From: Bacillus_CJ salitolerans
GTDB lineage: Bacteria; Bacillota; Bacilli; Bacillales; SA4
DNA length: 64,000 bases
Direction: 5' to 3'
NCBI RefSeq assembly: GCF_042680805.1
Contig: NZ_JBHUEM010000007.1
Span: 62,001-126,000, forward strand
Shown one piece after another: positions 8,808 through 17,078 of the stretch. Below the pieces are notes generated by a model that made no database searches, had not been told where the DNA came from, and saw only the letters and a program-made list of their open reading frames with translations. The position numbers were made by a program, and so were the translations under genes. The stretch's first letter is position 1, and the number at the start of each line of letters is the position of its first letter.

Positions 8808-10109
8808 TTAGTAAACAGATGTATTTTCTTTGGACGTATTTTCAAGAATTTCCTTTACTCTTGCCAAGAATCTACCACATACAAGACCATCTAGCACACG
8901 GTGGTCTAACGATAAGCAAAGGTTGACCATATCACGTACAGCAATCATACCGCCATTCATGACAACCGGTCTTTTCACAATTGATTCAACCTGCAGGATA
9001 GCAGCTTGTGGGTAATTAATAATTCCCATTGATTGAACCGATCCAAAAGATCCAGTATTGTTGACTGTAAATGTTCCACCTTGCATCTCTTCTGACTTTA
9101 GCTTGCCGTCGCGAACTTTACCAGCAAGCTCTGTAATTTCACGAGCAATACCTTTAATGGTCTTTTCATCTGCATTTTTAATAACTGGTACAAACAATGC
9201 GTCATCGGTAGCTACAGCAATCGAAAGGTTAATATCTTTTTTCTGGATAATCTTATCACCAGCCCACATTGAATTTATTTGCGGGTACTCCTTAAGCGCT
9301 TGAGCTACAGCCTTTACGAAGAATGCGAAGAAAGTTAAGTTGAACCCTTCCTTTTTCTTGAATTCTCCTTTAATACTGTTTCGGTATTCCACTAGATTTG
9401 TTACGTCTATCTCTACCATTGTCCATGCATGTGGTGCTTCGTGCTTACTGCGAAGCATGTTGGCAGCAATCGCTTTACGAACACCAGATACAGGAATTTC
9501 AATATCACCTGGCATAGACTGAACAGGTGCTGCAGCAGGTTTACTTGCGGCAGCTGGAGTAGGAGCTACCGGAGTCTCGGCTGCTTGAGGTGCTGCTGGT
9601 GCTTCCTGTACTGCTTTTTCTGGAGCAGCAGTTGGAATTTGGCCTGTTTCTATTACCTTTTGGACATCTTTACGTGTGATACGCCCACCAGCACCTGTGC
9701 CTGTTAATTGTTCAAGGTCAATATTATTCTCTTGTGCAAGACGTAAAACAGCAGGTGAGTATCGACGTTTATTTGAAGAGTCTACATTAGCTTGAGCAAT
9801 AGCTTCTGAAGCCTGTTTAGTAGTCGTTTCTTCTTTTACTGCTTCCTCGGCTGGTGCGGCTGCACCACCCTCAGTTTCTATCGTACAAATTACTTCTCCA
9901 ACCGCTAATGTTTCATCCTCGCCAGCAACTAACTCTTTTATTGTTCCAGTAAATGAAGATGGAACTTCTGCATTTACTTTATCCGTCATTACCTCAGCAA
10001 TTGGATCATACTTGTTAACTTTATCTCCTGGTGACACTAGCCACTTGCTGATTGTACCCTCGGTTACACTTTCTCCAAGCTGTGGCATCGTAATCTTTTC
10101 AATACCCAA
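8808..10109 (-). CDS. bkdB: Branched-chain 2-oxoacid dehydrogenase E2 (dihydrolipoyl acyltransferase)
   Basis: The core subunit of the branched-chain keto-acid dehydrogenase complex; it moves the acyl group from E1 to CoA. The lipoyl domain is at about residues 2-77 with the lipoylated Lys in TDKVNAEV. It is followed by an Ala/Pro-rich linker, a peripheral-subunit-binding domain (RYSPAVLRLAQ to GRITRKDV) and the catalytic domain ending in HRVLDG. The best start is TTG at 10109 (433 aa), 7 nt after AAGGAGGT, giving MGIEKITMPQLGES as in family members. An ATG at 10133 lies upstream of that site. It is the last gene of the operon. Confidence 0.94.
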   Translation of the reverse strand: MGIEKITMPQLGESVTEGTISKWLVSPGDKVNKYDPIAEVMTDKVNAEVPSSFTGTIKELVAGEDETLAVGEVICTIETEGGAAAPAEEAVKEETTTKQASEAIAQANVDSSNKRRYSPAVLRLAQENNIDLEQLTGTGAGGRITRKDVQKVIETGQIPTAAPEKAVQEAPAAPQAAETPVAPTPAAASKPAAAPVQSMPGDIEIPVSGVRKAIAANMLRSKHEAPHAWTMVEIDVTNLVEYRNSIKGEFKKKEGFNLTFFAFFVKAVAQALKEYPQINSMWAGDKIIQKKDINLSIAVATDDALFVPVIKNADEKTIKGIAREITELAGKVRDGKLKSEEMQGGTFTVNNTGSFGSVQSMGIINYPQAAILQVESIVKRPVVMNGGMIAVRDMVNLCLSLDHRVLDGLVCGRFLARVKEILENTSKENTSVY

Positions 10110-10149
10110 TGAGACAACCTCCTTATCAACCATTATTTCACGGTATTTT

Positions 10150-11133
10150 TTAGAATTCAGCTAGTTCTCGAATTGCCTTTTCAACTTTATCTGGATTAAT
10201 CATGAAATACTTCTCCATTGTAGGTGCATATGGCATAGCTGGAACATCAGGTCCAGCCAAACGCTTAATTGGTGCGTCTAAGTCAAATAAACAGTTTTCA
10301 GCGATAATAGCAGAGACTTCACCCATGATACTTCCCTCTTTATTGTCCTCTGTTAAGAGAAGCACCTTACCTGTTTTAGAGGCTGCTTCCATAATCGCTT
10401 CTTTATCAAGTGGATAAACCGTACGTAAATCTAGAACATGTGTTGAAATACCGTCACTTGCTAGCTTCTCTGCCGCTTGAAGTGCAAAGTGTACGCATAG
10501 TCCGTAAGTAATAACGGTAACATCTTCACCCTCGCGCTTTACGTCTGCTTTACCGATAGGTAGTACATAATCATCAGTCGGTACTTCGCCTTTGATTAGT
10601 CGGTATGCGCGTTTATGCTCGAAGAATAATACTGGGTCTTCATCACGGATTGCCGCCTTCAATAAACCTTTCACATCATACGGAGTAGAAGGCATGACAA
10701 TTTTAAGACCTGGTTGATTAGCAAAAACTGCCTCTACTGATTGAGAATGATAAAGGGCACCATGAACGCCACCACCGTAAGGAGCACGAACGACAAGTGG
10801 ACATGACCAGTCATTGTTTGAACGGTAACGAATTCTAGCTGCTTCAGAAATAATTTGGTTAACCGCAGGCATAATAAAGTCAGCAAACTGCATTTCTGCA
10901 ATTGGTCTCATCCCATACATTGCAGCTCCAATCGCTACACCAGCGATGGCTGATTCAGCTAAAGGAGTATCGATAACGCGGTCTTCACCAAATTGATCAT
11001 AAAGACCATGAGTCGCTTTGAAAACTCCACCCTTTAGTCCAACATCTTCACCAAGGATGAATACTTTTGAATCTCTTTCCATTTCTTCACGGATTGCCAT
11101 TGTTACAGCATCGATATATGAAATTACTGGCAT
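10150..11133 (-). CDS. bkdAB: Branched-chain 2-oxoacid dehydrogenase E1 beta subunit
   Basis: A 327-aa transketolase-like subunit that forms the thiamine-diphosphate E1 with BkdAA. It begins with ISYIDAVTMAIREEM and has the conserved GEDVG and FADFIMPAVNQI segments. It lies 17 nt after bkdAA and 40 nt before bkdB, so it is co-transcribed. The start ATG is preceded by GAGGGGG. Length is as expected. Confidence 0.94.
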   Translation of the reverse strand: MPVISYIDAVTMAIREEMERDSKVFILGEDVGLKGGVFKATHGLYDQFGEDRVIDTPLAESAIAGVAIGAAMYGMRPIAEMQFADFIMPAVNQIISEAARIRYRSNNDWSCPLVVRAPYGGGVHGALYHSQSVEAVFANQPGLKIVMPSTPYDVKGLLKAAIRDEDPVLFFEHKRAYRLIKGEVPTDDYVLPIGKADVKREGEDVTVITYGLCVHFALQAAEKLASDGISTHVLDLRTVYPLDKEAIMEAASKTGKVLLLTEDNKEGSIMGEVSAIIAENCLFDLDAPIKRLAGPDVPAMPYAPTMEKYFMINPDKVEKAIRELAEF

Positions 11134-11150
11134 TATTTTTTCCCCCTCAC

Positions 11151-12143
11151 TTACTCAGCATATACATGCTTAAGAGCATATTCTGGCTCTGCGTACGGAG
11201 CATTTTCAGCATAGTCAGTTGCGTCGTTTACTTCTTTCGCAATTTTATCTAATAACTCTTTATGCTTCTCTTCTGTTAATAACCCAATTTCTCTTAAATA
11301 CATTTCAAATGCAAATAATCCATCTTTTTTCTTTGCTTCTTCGACTTCTTCTTTTGAACGATACGCGCGATCATCATCATCAGAGGAGTGAGCCGTTAAG
11401 CGATATGAAATAGTTTCAACTAATGTAGGACCCTCGCCGCGGCGGCCTCTGTCAGCTGCTTCCTTAACTGCTTTATATACCTCTAATACATCATTTCCAT
11501 CAACTGTTACACCAGGCATTCCATAACCGATTGCACGATCAGAAATCTTTTCACATGCTACTTGCTTTTCATATGGAACAGAAATGGCGTATTTGTTATT
11601 TTCACACATAAAAATTACAGGAAGCTTATGTACAGCTGCATAGTTTGCACCCTCATGGAAATCGCCCTGGTTTGAAGACCCTTCTCCAAATGTTACAAAT
11701 GTAACTAAGTCTTTTCCTTCTAATCTTCCACCAAGTGCCACTCCAACAGCATGAGGAACTTGAGTAGTTACAGGGGAAGAACCTGTTACAATGCGATTTT
11801 TCTTTTGCCCAAAATGACCTGGCATTTGACGACCACCAGAGTTTGGATCTTCTGCTTTTGCAAACCCAGACAACATTAATTCTGTTGCCGTCATACCAAA
11901 GGCAAGCACAACCCCCATATCACGATAATATGGAAGTACATAGTCTTTCTCACGATCAAGAGCAAATGCTGCTCCTACTTGTGCTGCCTCTTGTCCTTGA
12001 CATGAAATAACAAATGGAATTTTCCCTGCGCGGTTAAGTAACCACATACGCTCGTCAATCTTTCGAGCTAAAAGCATTGTTTCATACATTTCTAAAACAT
12101 TTTCATCACTTAGTCCTAATGCTTGATGACGATTTTCAGCCAT
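11151..12143 (-). CDS. bkdAA: Branched-chain 2-oxoacid dehydrogenase E1 alpha subunit
   Basis: A 330-aa E1 alpha subunit that decarboxylates the keto acids of Leu, Ile and Val. The ThDP-binding region is visible as GEGSSNQGDFHEG followed by the NNKYAISVP segment (about residues 150-190). The phosphorylation-loop region YRLTAHSSDDDD is the bacterial form. It follows lpdV by about 67 nt in the order seen in B. subtilis. Confidence 0.94.
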   Translation of the reverse strand: MAENRHQALGLSDENVLEMYETMLLARKIDERMWLLNRAGKIPFVISCQGQEAAQVGAAFALDREKDYVLPYYRDMGVVLAFGMTATELMLSGFAKAEDPNSGGRQMPGHFGQKKNRIVTGSSPVTTQVPHAVGVALGGRLEGKDLVTFVTFGEGSSNQGDFHEGANYAAVHKLPVIFMCENNKYAISVPYEKQVACEKISDRAIGYGMPGVTVDGNDVLEVYKAVKEAADRGRRGEGPTLVETISYRLTAHSSDDDDRAYRSKEEVEEAKKKDGLFAFEMYLREIGLLTEEKHKELLDKIAKEVNDATDYAENAPYAEPEYALKHVYAE

Positions 12144-12210
12144 TTATTTAACCCCCTAAATTCATAATTAGAGGAAGGATTCTATAAATCCTTCACTCTT
12201 GAAAGAGATA

Positions 12211-13632
12211 TTAAGAGTGAATAGCTCTGCCTAATACAGCTAGGGCTGCTTCACCAATTGCTTCTGACAATGTAGGATGTGGGTGGATCGTATGTGCTAC
12301 TTCCCAAGGTGTTGCATCTAAAACGCGAGCTAAGCCTGCTTCAGAAATCATATCTGTCACGTGTGGCCCAATCATATGAACACCTAATAAATCATCCGTT
12401 TCTTCATCCACTACTAATTTTACAAAACCATCAGATTCTCCAAACACTAAAGCTTTACCTATTGCCTTGAATGAAAATTTTCCGGTCTTTACCTTAAATC
12501 CTTTTTCTTTTGCTTCCTCTTCTGTATATCCAACACTTGCAGCTTCTGGATTGCTATATATACATTTGGAAACTAGAGTTGGATCAATTGGATGAGTTTC
12601 TTCCCCTGCAATGTGTTCAACAGCAGCGATCCCTTCATGTGAAGCAACGTGAGCTAGCTGCAGACCACCAATTACATCACCAATTGCATATATATGTGAT
12701 TCTTTCGTTTGGTAATATTGATTTGTTTGAATAAAGCCCTTCTCTACTTGAATCTCTGTGTTTTCAATCCCAATACCTTCAACATTAGCTTGTCGTCCTA
12801 CTGAGACTAGTAGGCGATCAGCTGAAAATGACTTTTCTTCGCCTTTATGTTCAGCCTTGATTGTGATCCCATTTCCTTTTTCAAGAGATTCAGGTAATAC
12901 TTTTGCACTAGTAACGATTTTCACGCCTTTTTTCTTCATTAGACGCTGCATCTCTTTCGATACCTCTCTATCTTCTGTGGGAACAATTCGGTCAGCATAT
13001 TCAATAACTGTTACGTCTACACCAAAATCAGAAAGCATGGAAGCCCATTCAATCCCAATGACACCACCACCGACAATAACGATTGATTTCGGTAGGTTTT
13101 CTAATTCTAATGCTTCATCAGATGATAATACATACTCGCCATCAATCTCTAGCCCCGGTAGTGTTCTAGGACGTGAACCAGTAGCAATTACGACATTCTT
13201 AGGAATAAGCATTTGATTTTCTTCACCGTTATTCATTTCTACAGATATTGTACCCGGCATCGGTGAAAAGATGGAAGGTCCAAGAATTCGACCTAACCCT
13301 TCATACACATCAATTTTCCCTTGTTTCATTAAGTGCTGAACACCCTTATGAAGCTGATCAACAATTTTTGCTTTTCTCTGTTGTACTTTTGAAAAATCTA
13401 GAGCTACTTCTTTTGCAATAACCCCAAATTCTTCACTATTTTTTGTCGTAGCATAAACCTCTGCACTTCGTAGTAAGGCTTTACTTGGAATACAACCTTT
13501 ATGCAAGCAAGTTCCACCTAATTTACCCTTTTCTACAATTGCAACTTTTAATCCTAATTGTGATGCACGAATAGCAGCTACATAACCACCCGTTCCACCA
13601 CCAAGTACCACTACATCATATTCTGTTGCCAT
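12211..13632 (-). CDS. lpdV: Dihydrolipoyl dehydrogenase (E3) of the branched-chain complex
   Basis: A 473-aa FAD enzyme that reoxidises the lipoyl groups of BkdB. The FAD motif is VVLGGGTGGYVAA at the N-terminus. The redox disulfide is GGTCLHKGCIPSK (about residues 39-51). An NAD motif IVGGGVIGIEWAS lies near residue 180, and the C-terminal catalytic HPHPTLSE contributes the His/Glu pair. AAGGAGAG precedes the ATG. Its position in the bkd operon identifies it as the lpdV type rather than the pyruvate dehydrogenase E3. Confidence 0.95.
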   Translation of the reverse strand: MATEYDVVVLGGGTGGYVAAIRASQLGLKVAIVEKGKLGGTCLHKGCIPSKALLRSAEVYATTKNSEEFGVIAKEVALDFSKVQQRKAKIVDQLHKGVQHLMKQGKIDVYEGLGRILGPSIFSPMPGTISVEMNNGEENQMLIPKNVVIATGSRPRTLPGLEIDGEYVLSSDEALELENLPKSIVIVGGGVIGIEWASMLSDFGVDVTVIEYADRIVPTEDREVSKEMQRLMKKKGVKIVTSAKVLPESLEKGNGITIKAEHKGEEKSFSADRLLVSVGRQANVEGIGIENTEIQVEKGFIQTNQYYQTKESHIYAIGDVIGGLQLAHVASHEGIAAVEHIAGEETHPIDPTLVSKCIYSNPEAASVGYTEEEAKEKGFKVKTGKFSFKAIGKALVFGESDGFVKLVVDEETDDLLGVHMIGPHVTDMISEAGLARVLDATPWEVAHTIHPHPTLSEAIGEAALAVLGRAIHS

Positions 13633-13652
13633 TTATATCTCTCCTTTCGAAC

Positions 13653-14762
13653 CTATACTCGAACAACCTGTTGCATGGGTTTCCCAGGGTATTCTTTTGC
13701 TTTTTCTTCTCCGCGAAGCACACGCAATGCTCCTTCTGCTAATGCTTGAAGTTCATTTTCTCCGGGCTGTACAATGACATCCGCAATCCACTTTACTCTT
13801 TCGGTTATAGATTCAACGAATTCTTTCCCATAGGCTAAGCCACCTGTTAGAATAATTGCGTCTATCTTCCCCGACAAAACTGCCGCTGCAGACCCAATCT
13901 CTTTAGCCACTTGATAAGCCATTGCATCGTAGACAAGTTTCGCTTCTTTATTACCTGCTTCAATCATTTTTTCCACTTTTACAGCATCGTTTGTACCTAG
14001 GTAACCGACAAGTCCACCTTGCCCTACTAACCTCTTCATAATTTCATCTCGATAATATTCACCCGAAAAACAAAGAGAAACTAGGTCACCAGCTGGAACT
14101 GTTCCTGCACGTTCTGGACTAAAAGGGCCATCTCCGTGCAAGCCATTATTCACATCAATAACTCTTCCATTTTTATGAGCTCCGACTGTTATACCTCCAC
14201 CCATATGAGTAACAATCAAATGGAGCTCTTCATATTTCTTCCCTAAATCCTTCGCCACTCTTCTTGCGACTGCTTTTTGATTGAGTGCATGAAATATACT
14301 TTTACGTTCTATTTCTGATACACCAGAAATACGAGCAATTGGATCTAGTTCATCAACAACGACCGGATCAACGATAAAGGAAGGTATATTTAGACCAGAA
14401 GCAATTTCAAAAGCAAGAATACCGCCAAGGTTCGAAGCGTGTTGTCCTGAATATCCTTTTCTTAAATCTTTCAGCATTAAATCGTTTACGTCATAGGTTC
14501 CGCCCTCAATTGGACGAAGTAATCCGCCACGACCGCAAACAGCACTTAATTTAGATATGTTAATGCCTTCATGATCTAAAGCTTCTAATATTGTTTTCTT
14601 TCTAAACTCATATTGATCAATAATGTTTGAAAAAGAAGAAATGATTTCTGCATCATGTCTGATTGTTTTTTCAAAGATTGAAACTTCATTTGAAAAAACC
14701 CCTATTTTAGTGGAAGTGGAACCTGGATTAATGACTAGAATGCGGTGTTCATTTTCTTGCAA
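13653..14762 (-). CDS. buk: Butyrate (branched-chain fatty acid) kinase
   Basis: A 369-aa acetokinase-family enzyme that converts acyl phosphate and ADP to the free acid and ATP. With Ptb it recovers ATP from branched-chain acyl-CoA. The N-terminal phosphate-binding segment is VINPGSTSTKIGVF. VTHMGGGITVGAH and the ILTGGLAYGKEF segment follow. I prefer TTG at 14762, 7 nt after GGAGGT, over the ATG at 14777, which has no ribosome binding site. The gene follows bcd after a gap of about 125 nt that has imperfect inverted repeats. Confidence 0.9.
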   Translation of the reverse strand: MQENEHRILVINPGSTSTKIGVFSNEVSIFEKTIRHDAEIISSFSNIIDQYEFRKKTILEALDHEGINISKLSAVCGRGGLLRPIEGGTYDVNDLMLKDLRKGYSGQHASNLGGILAFEIASGLNIPSFIVDPVVVDELDPIARISGVSEIERKSIFHALNQKAVARRVAKDLGKKYEELHLIVTHMGGGITVGAHKNGRVIDVNNGLHGDGPFSPERAGTVPAGDLVSLCFSGEYYRDEIMKRLVGQGGLVGYLGTNDAVKVEKMIEAGNKEAKLVYDAMAYQVAKEIGSAAAVLSGKIDAIILTGGLAYGKEFVESITERVKWIADVIVQPGENELQALAEGALRVLRGEEKAKEYPGKPMQQVVRV

Positions 14763-14889
14763 TGTTGAAACCTCCATTTTAGAGGTGAGTTAGCTATGAG
14801 GTGAGAGGTGGGATGCTGATAGCTACTATGATGACATACCTCCCACACCTCGGACTTACCTCTGTTAATACTTATTTTTTTGATTACTT

Positions 14890-15993
14890 TTAACGTCCAT
14901 TACGACGACTTAAAATATGTCTTCCGTTTTGTAAGAATTGACTTCTAGAGTTTCTCATTGTAGCAATTCTCTCTTCAGCTAAACGGTCAGCTGCAACATA
15001 AGTTGGAACCCCATCACGTTTAGAAATGTTGATTACTTGTTCAATGTTGTCATAGATAGTTTCTACTTTCTTCATAGCACGATCACGGTTGTAACCGTAA
15101 AGTTCATCTGCTACATTAATTACCCCACCAGCATTAATAACATAATCTGGAGCATATACGATACCCATTTCATGCAGCATGTCGCCGTGACGAGTCTCTT
15201 TTAATTGATTGTTTGCAGCTCCAGCAACTACCTTCGCCTTAAGCTGTGGAATTGTATCATCATTAATTGTTGCACCAAGTGCACATGGTGCATATATGTC
15301 ACAGTCAACACTGTAAATATCATTTACATCTACAGCTTTTGCACCAAATTCTTCGACAGCCTTTGCTACAGCTTCTTTGTTAATATCAGTAACTATTAAT
15401 TGAGCGCCTTCTTCATGTAAGTAACGGCAAAGTGTATAAGCAACATTTCCAACACCTTGTACAGCAATAACTTTCCCTTCAAGTGAGTCAGAACCAAATG
15501 CTTCCTTTGCTGCTGCCTTCATTCCACGGTAAACCCCATAAGCTGTTACAGGTGATGGATTACCAGATGAACCGAAAGCAGGTGAGATTCCTGTTACATA
15601 ATCAGTTTCTTCATGAATTAAATCCATATCAGCAACAGTTGTCCCTACATCCTCAGCAGTGATGTATCGACCATTTAATCCTTGGATATAGCGTCCAAAT
15701 GCACGGAACATCGCTTCATTTTTATCTTTACGTGGATCTCCAATAATAACGGTCTTTCCACCACCAAGATTTAATCCTGCCGCTGCATTCTTATAAGTCA
15801 TACCTTTTGCTAATCTAAGAGCATCTTCAATAGCAGCAGCCTCAGATTCGTATGTCCACATGCGAGTACCGCCCAATGCAGGTCCTAAAGTAGTGTCATG
15901 GATACAGATAATTGCTTTCAATCCTGATTCCTTATCCTGACATAAAACTAACTGCTCGTAATCATAAGTCTCCATATACTTGAAAATTTCCAT
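14890..15993 (-). CDS. bcd: Leucine/branched-chain amino acid dehydrogenase
   Basis: A 367-aa NAD-dependent enzyme that deaminates Leu, Val and Ile to the keto acids used by the Bkd complex. The catalytic-Lys segment is AAAGLNLGGGKTV and the NAD fold begins at VQGVGNVAY. The start is ATG at 15993 (MEIFKYMETYDYEQL), 8 nt after GGGGAGG. A reading from 16011 would start within that site. It is the second gene of the bkd operon. Confidence 0.95.
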   Translation of the reverse strand: MEIFKYMETYDYEQLVLCQDKESGLKAIICIHDTTLGPALGGTRMWTYESEAAAIEDALRLAKGMTYKNAAAGLNLGGGKTVIIGDPRKDKNEAMFRAFGRYIQGLNGRYITAEDVGTTVADMDLIHEETDYVTGISPAFGSSGNPSPVTAYGVYRGMKAAAKEAFGSDSLEGKVIAVQGVGNVAYTLCRYLHEEGAQLIVTDINKEAVAKAVEEFGAKAVDVNDIYSVDCDIYAPCALGATINDDTIPQLKAKVVAGAANNQLKETRHGDMLHEMGIVYAPDYVINAGGVINVADELYGYNRDRAMKKVETIYDNIEQVINISKRDGVPTYVAADRLAEERIATMRNSRSQFLQNGRHILSRRNGR

Positions 15994-16018
15994 TGTAATT
16001 TTCCTCCCCATTTATCCT

Positions 16019-16921
16019 TTATTTATTAGAAGCAGAGCAAACTGCTAATGCAAGTGAATATAATTTACTTTCCGCAGTATCAGCTCTAGATGTTAATACG
16101 ATTGGTGCTTTGGCTCCAGCTATAATAGCTCCTACCTTCGCTTTCGCAAAATAAATCAGTGATTTATATAAAACATTCCCAACTTCAATTGTCGGTACTA
16201 GTAATATATCTGCTTGGCCTGCAACTTGTCCGGTAATTCCTTTATGTTCTGCTGCATCATGAGAAACTGCATTATCAAGGGCTAGTGGACCATCAACGAT
16301 ACAATCTACTAGTTGTCCTCTAGACTGCATCTGAGTTAATGCTGCTGCGTCTAACGTTGCTTGCATTGCTGGATTTACTACTTCAACTGCTGCAAGTGGA
16401 GCAACCTTTGGGACTTGGATTCCAATTGATTTTGCTACTTTTACAGCATTTGTAACAATCTGTGACTTTTCAACCAAATCCGGTGAAATATTCATTGCTG
16501 CATCCGTTACAATTGTAAATCGTTCAAAACCAGGTACTTCAAAAACAGCTACATGTGATAATACACTACCACTCCTTAACCCATACTCTTTATTTAATAC
16601 GGCTTTAAGAATTGTTGAGGTTGGTAAATTTCCTTTCATCAATACATCTGCGTCTTTAGAACTAACAGCTTTAACTGCTAATTCTGCCGCTCTTTCTTTT
16701 GTGTTAGCATGATGGATTTTGATGGATTCATGATTTTCTAATCCTTTACTTGATAACAATCTCCTGATTTCTGGTTCATTTCCAAATAGTTGAAAAGTAG
16801 CTAAGTTGTTTTCAATTGCTAGGGCTATCGATTCGATTACTTCATCATCTTCAGCAGCAGCGACTGCAACGACCTTACCAGAATATTGGGTTGCTTTTTT
16901 TATGAGTGTATCTAGCTTCAT
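16019..16921 (-). CDS. ptb: Phosphate butyryltransferase
   Basis: A 300-aa enzyme of the phosphate acetyl/butyryltransferase family. It swaps CoA for phosphate on branched-chain acyl-CoA, feeding Buk. Conserved segments include LMKGNLPTS and IVTDAAMNISPDL. It is the first gene of the operon, starting about 50 bp downstream of the sigma-54 promoter at 16973-16990. Confidence 0.93.
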   Translation of the reverse strand: MKLDTLIKKATQYSGKVVAVAAAEDDEVIESIALAIENNLATFQLFGNEPEIRRLLSSKGLENHESIKIHHANTKERAAELAVKAVSSKDADVLMKGNLPTSTILKAVLNKEYGLRSGSVLSHVAVFEVPGFERFTIVTDAAMNISPDLVEKSQIVTNAVKVAKSIGIQVPKVAPLAAVEVVNPAMQATLDAAALTQMQSRGQLVDCIVDGPLALDNAVSHDAAEHKGITGQVAGQADILLVPTIEVGNVLYKSLIYFAKAKVGAIIAGAKAPIVLTSRADTAESKLYSLALAVCSASNK

Positions 16922-16972
16922 GATTGGCTCTCAACCCCATTTCTTTTTAAAATATTTCTCACATTATATTAC

Positions 16973-16990
16973 ATGCAAGAATCGTGCCAA
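16973..16990 (-). promoter_or_regulatory. Sigma-54 (-24/-12) promoter of the bkd operon
   Basis: Reading leftwards, TTGGCACGATTCTTGCAT is a near-perfect match to the sigma-54 consensus TGGCAC-N5-TTGCA, with GG and GC 10 bp apart. It lies between the bkdR stop and the ptb start. B. subtilis bkd is known to be driven by SigL with BkdR as activator, which agrees with the gene next door. Confidence 0.93.
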
Positions 16991-17042
16991 TTTAATATTA
17001 TTGAAAACGCTTTATTCATACACATGTGATCTGTCTAAGTGA

Positions 17043-17075
17043 TGCAACTTTTTGCAAGTTATGCATTTTTTTGCA
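17043..17075. promoter_or_regulatory. Candidate BkdR upstream activator sites
   Basis: Two 14-bp palindromes, TGCAACTTTTTGCA at 17043-17056 and TGCATTTTTTTGCA at 17062-17075, have centres 19 bp apart. They lie about 55-100 bp upstream of the sigma-54 promoter, the usual place for enhancer-binding proteins. Assignment to BkdR is an inference from position and symmetry. Confidence 0.6.
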
Positions 17076-17078
17076 CGC

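Noticed and set aside
12758..13216. 152-codon plus-strand ORF opposite lpdV
   Set aside because: Antisense to a well-conserved gene; no domain and no ribosome binding site.
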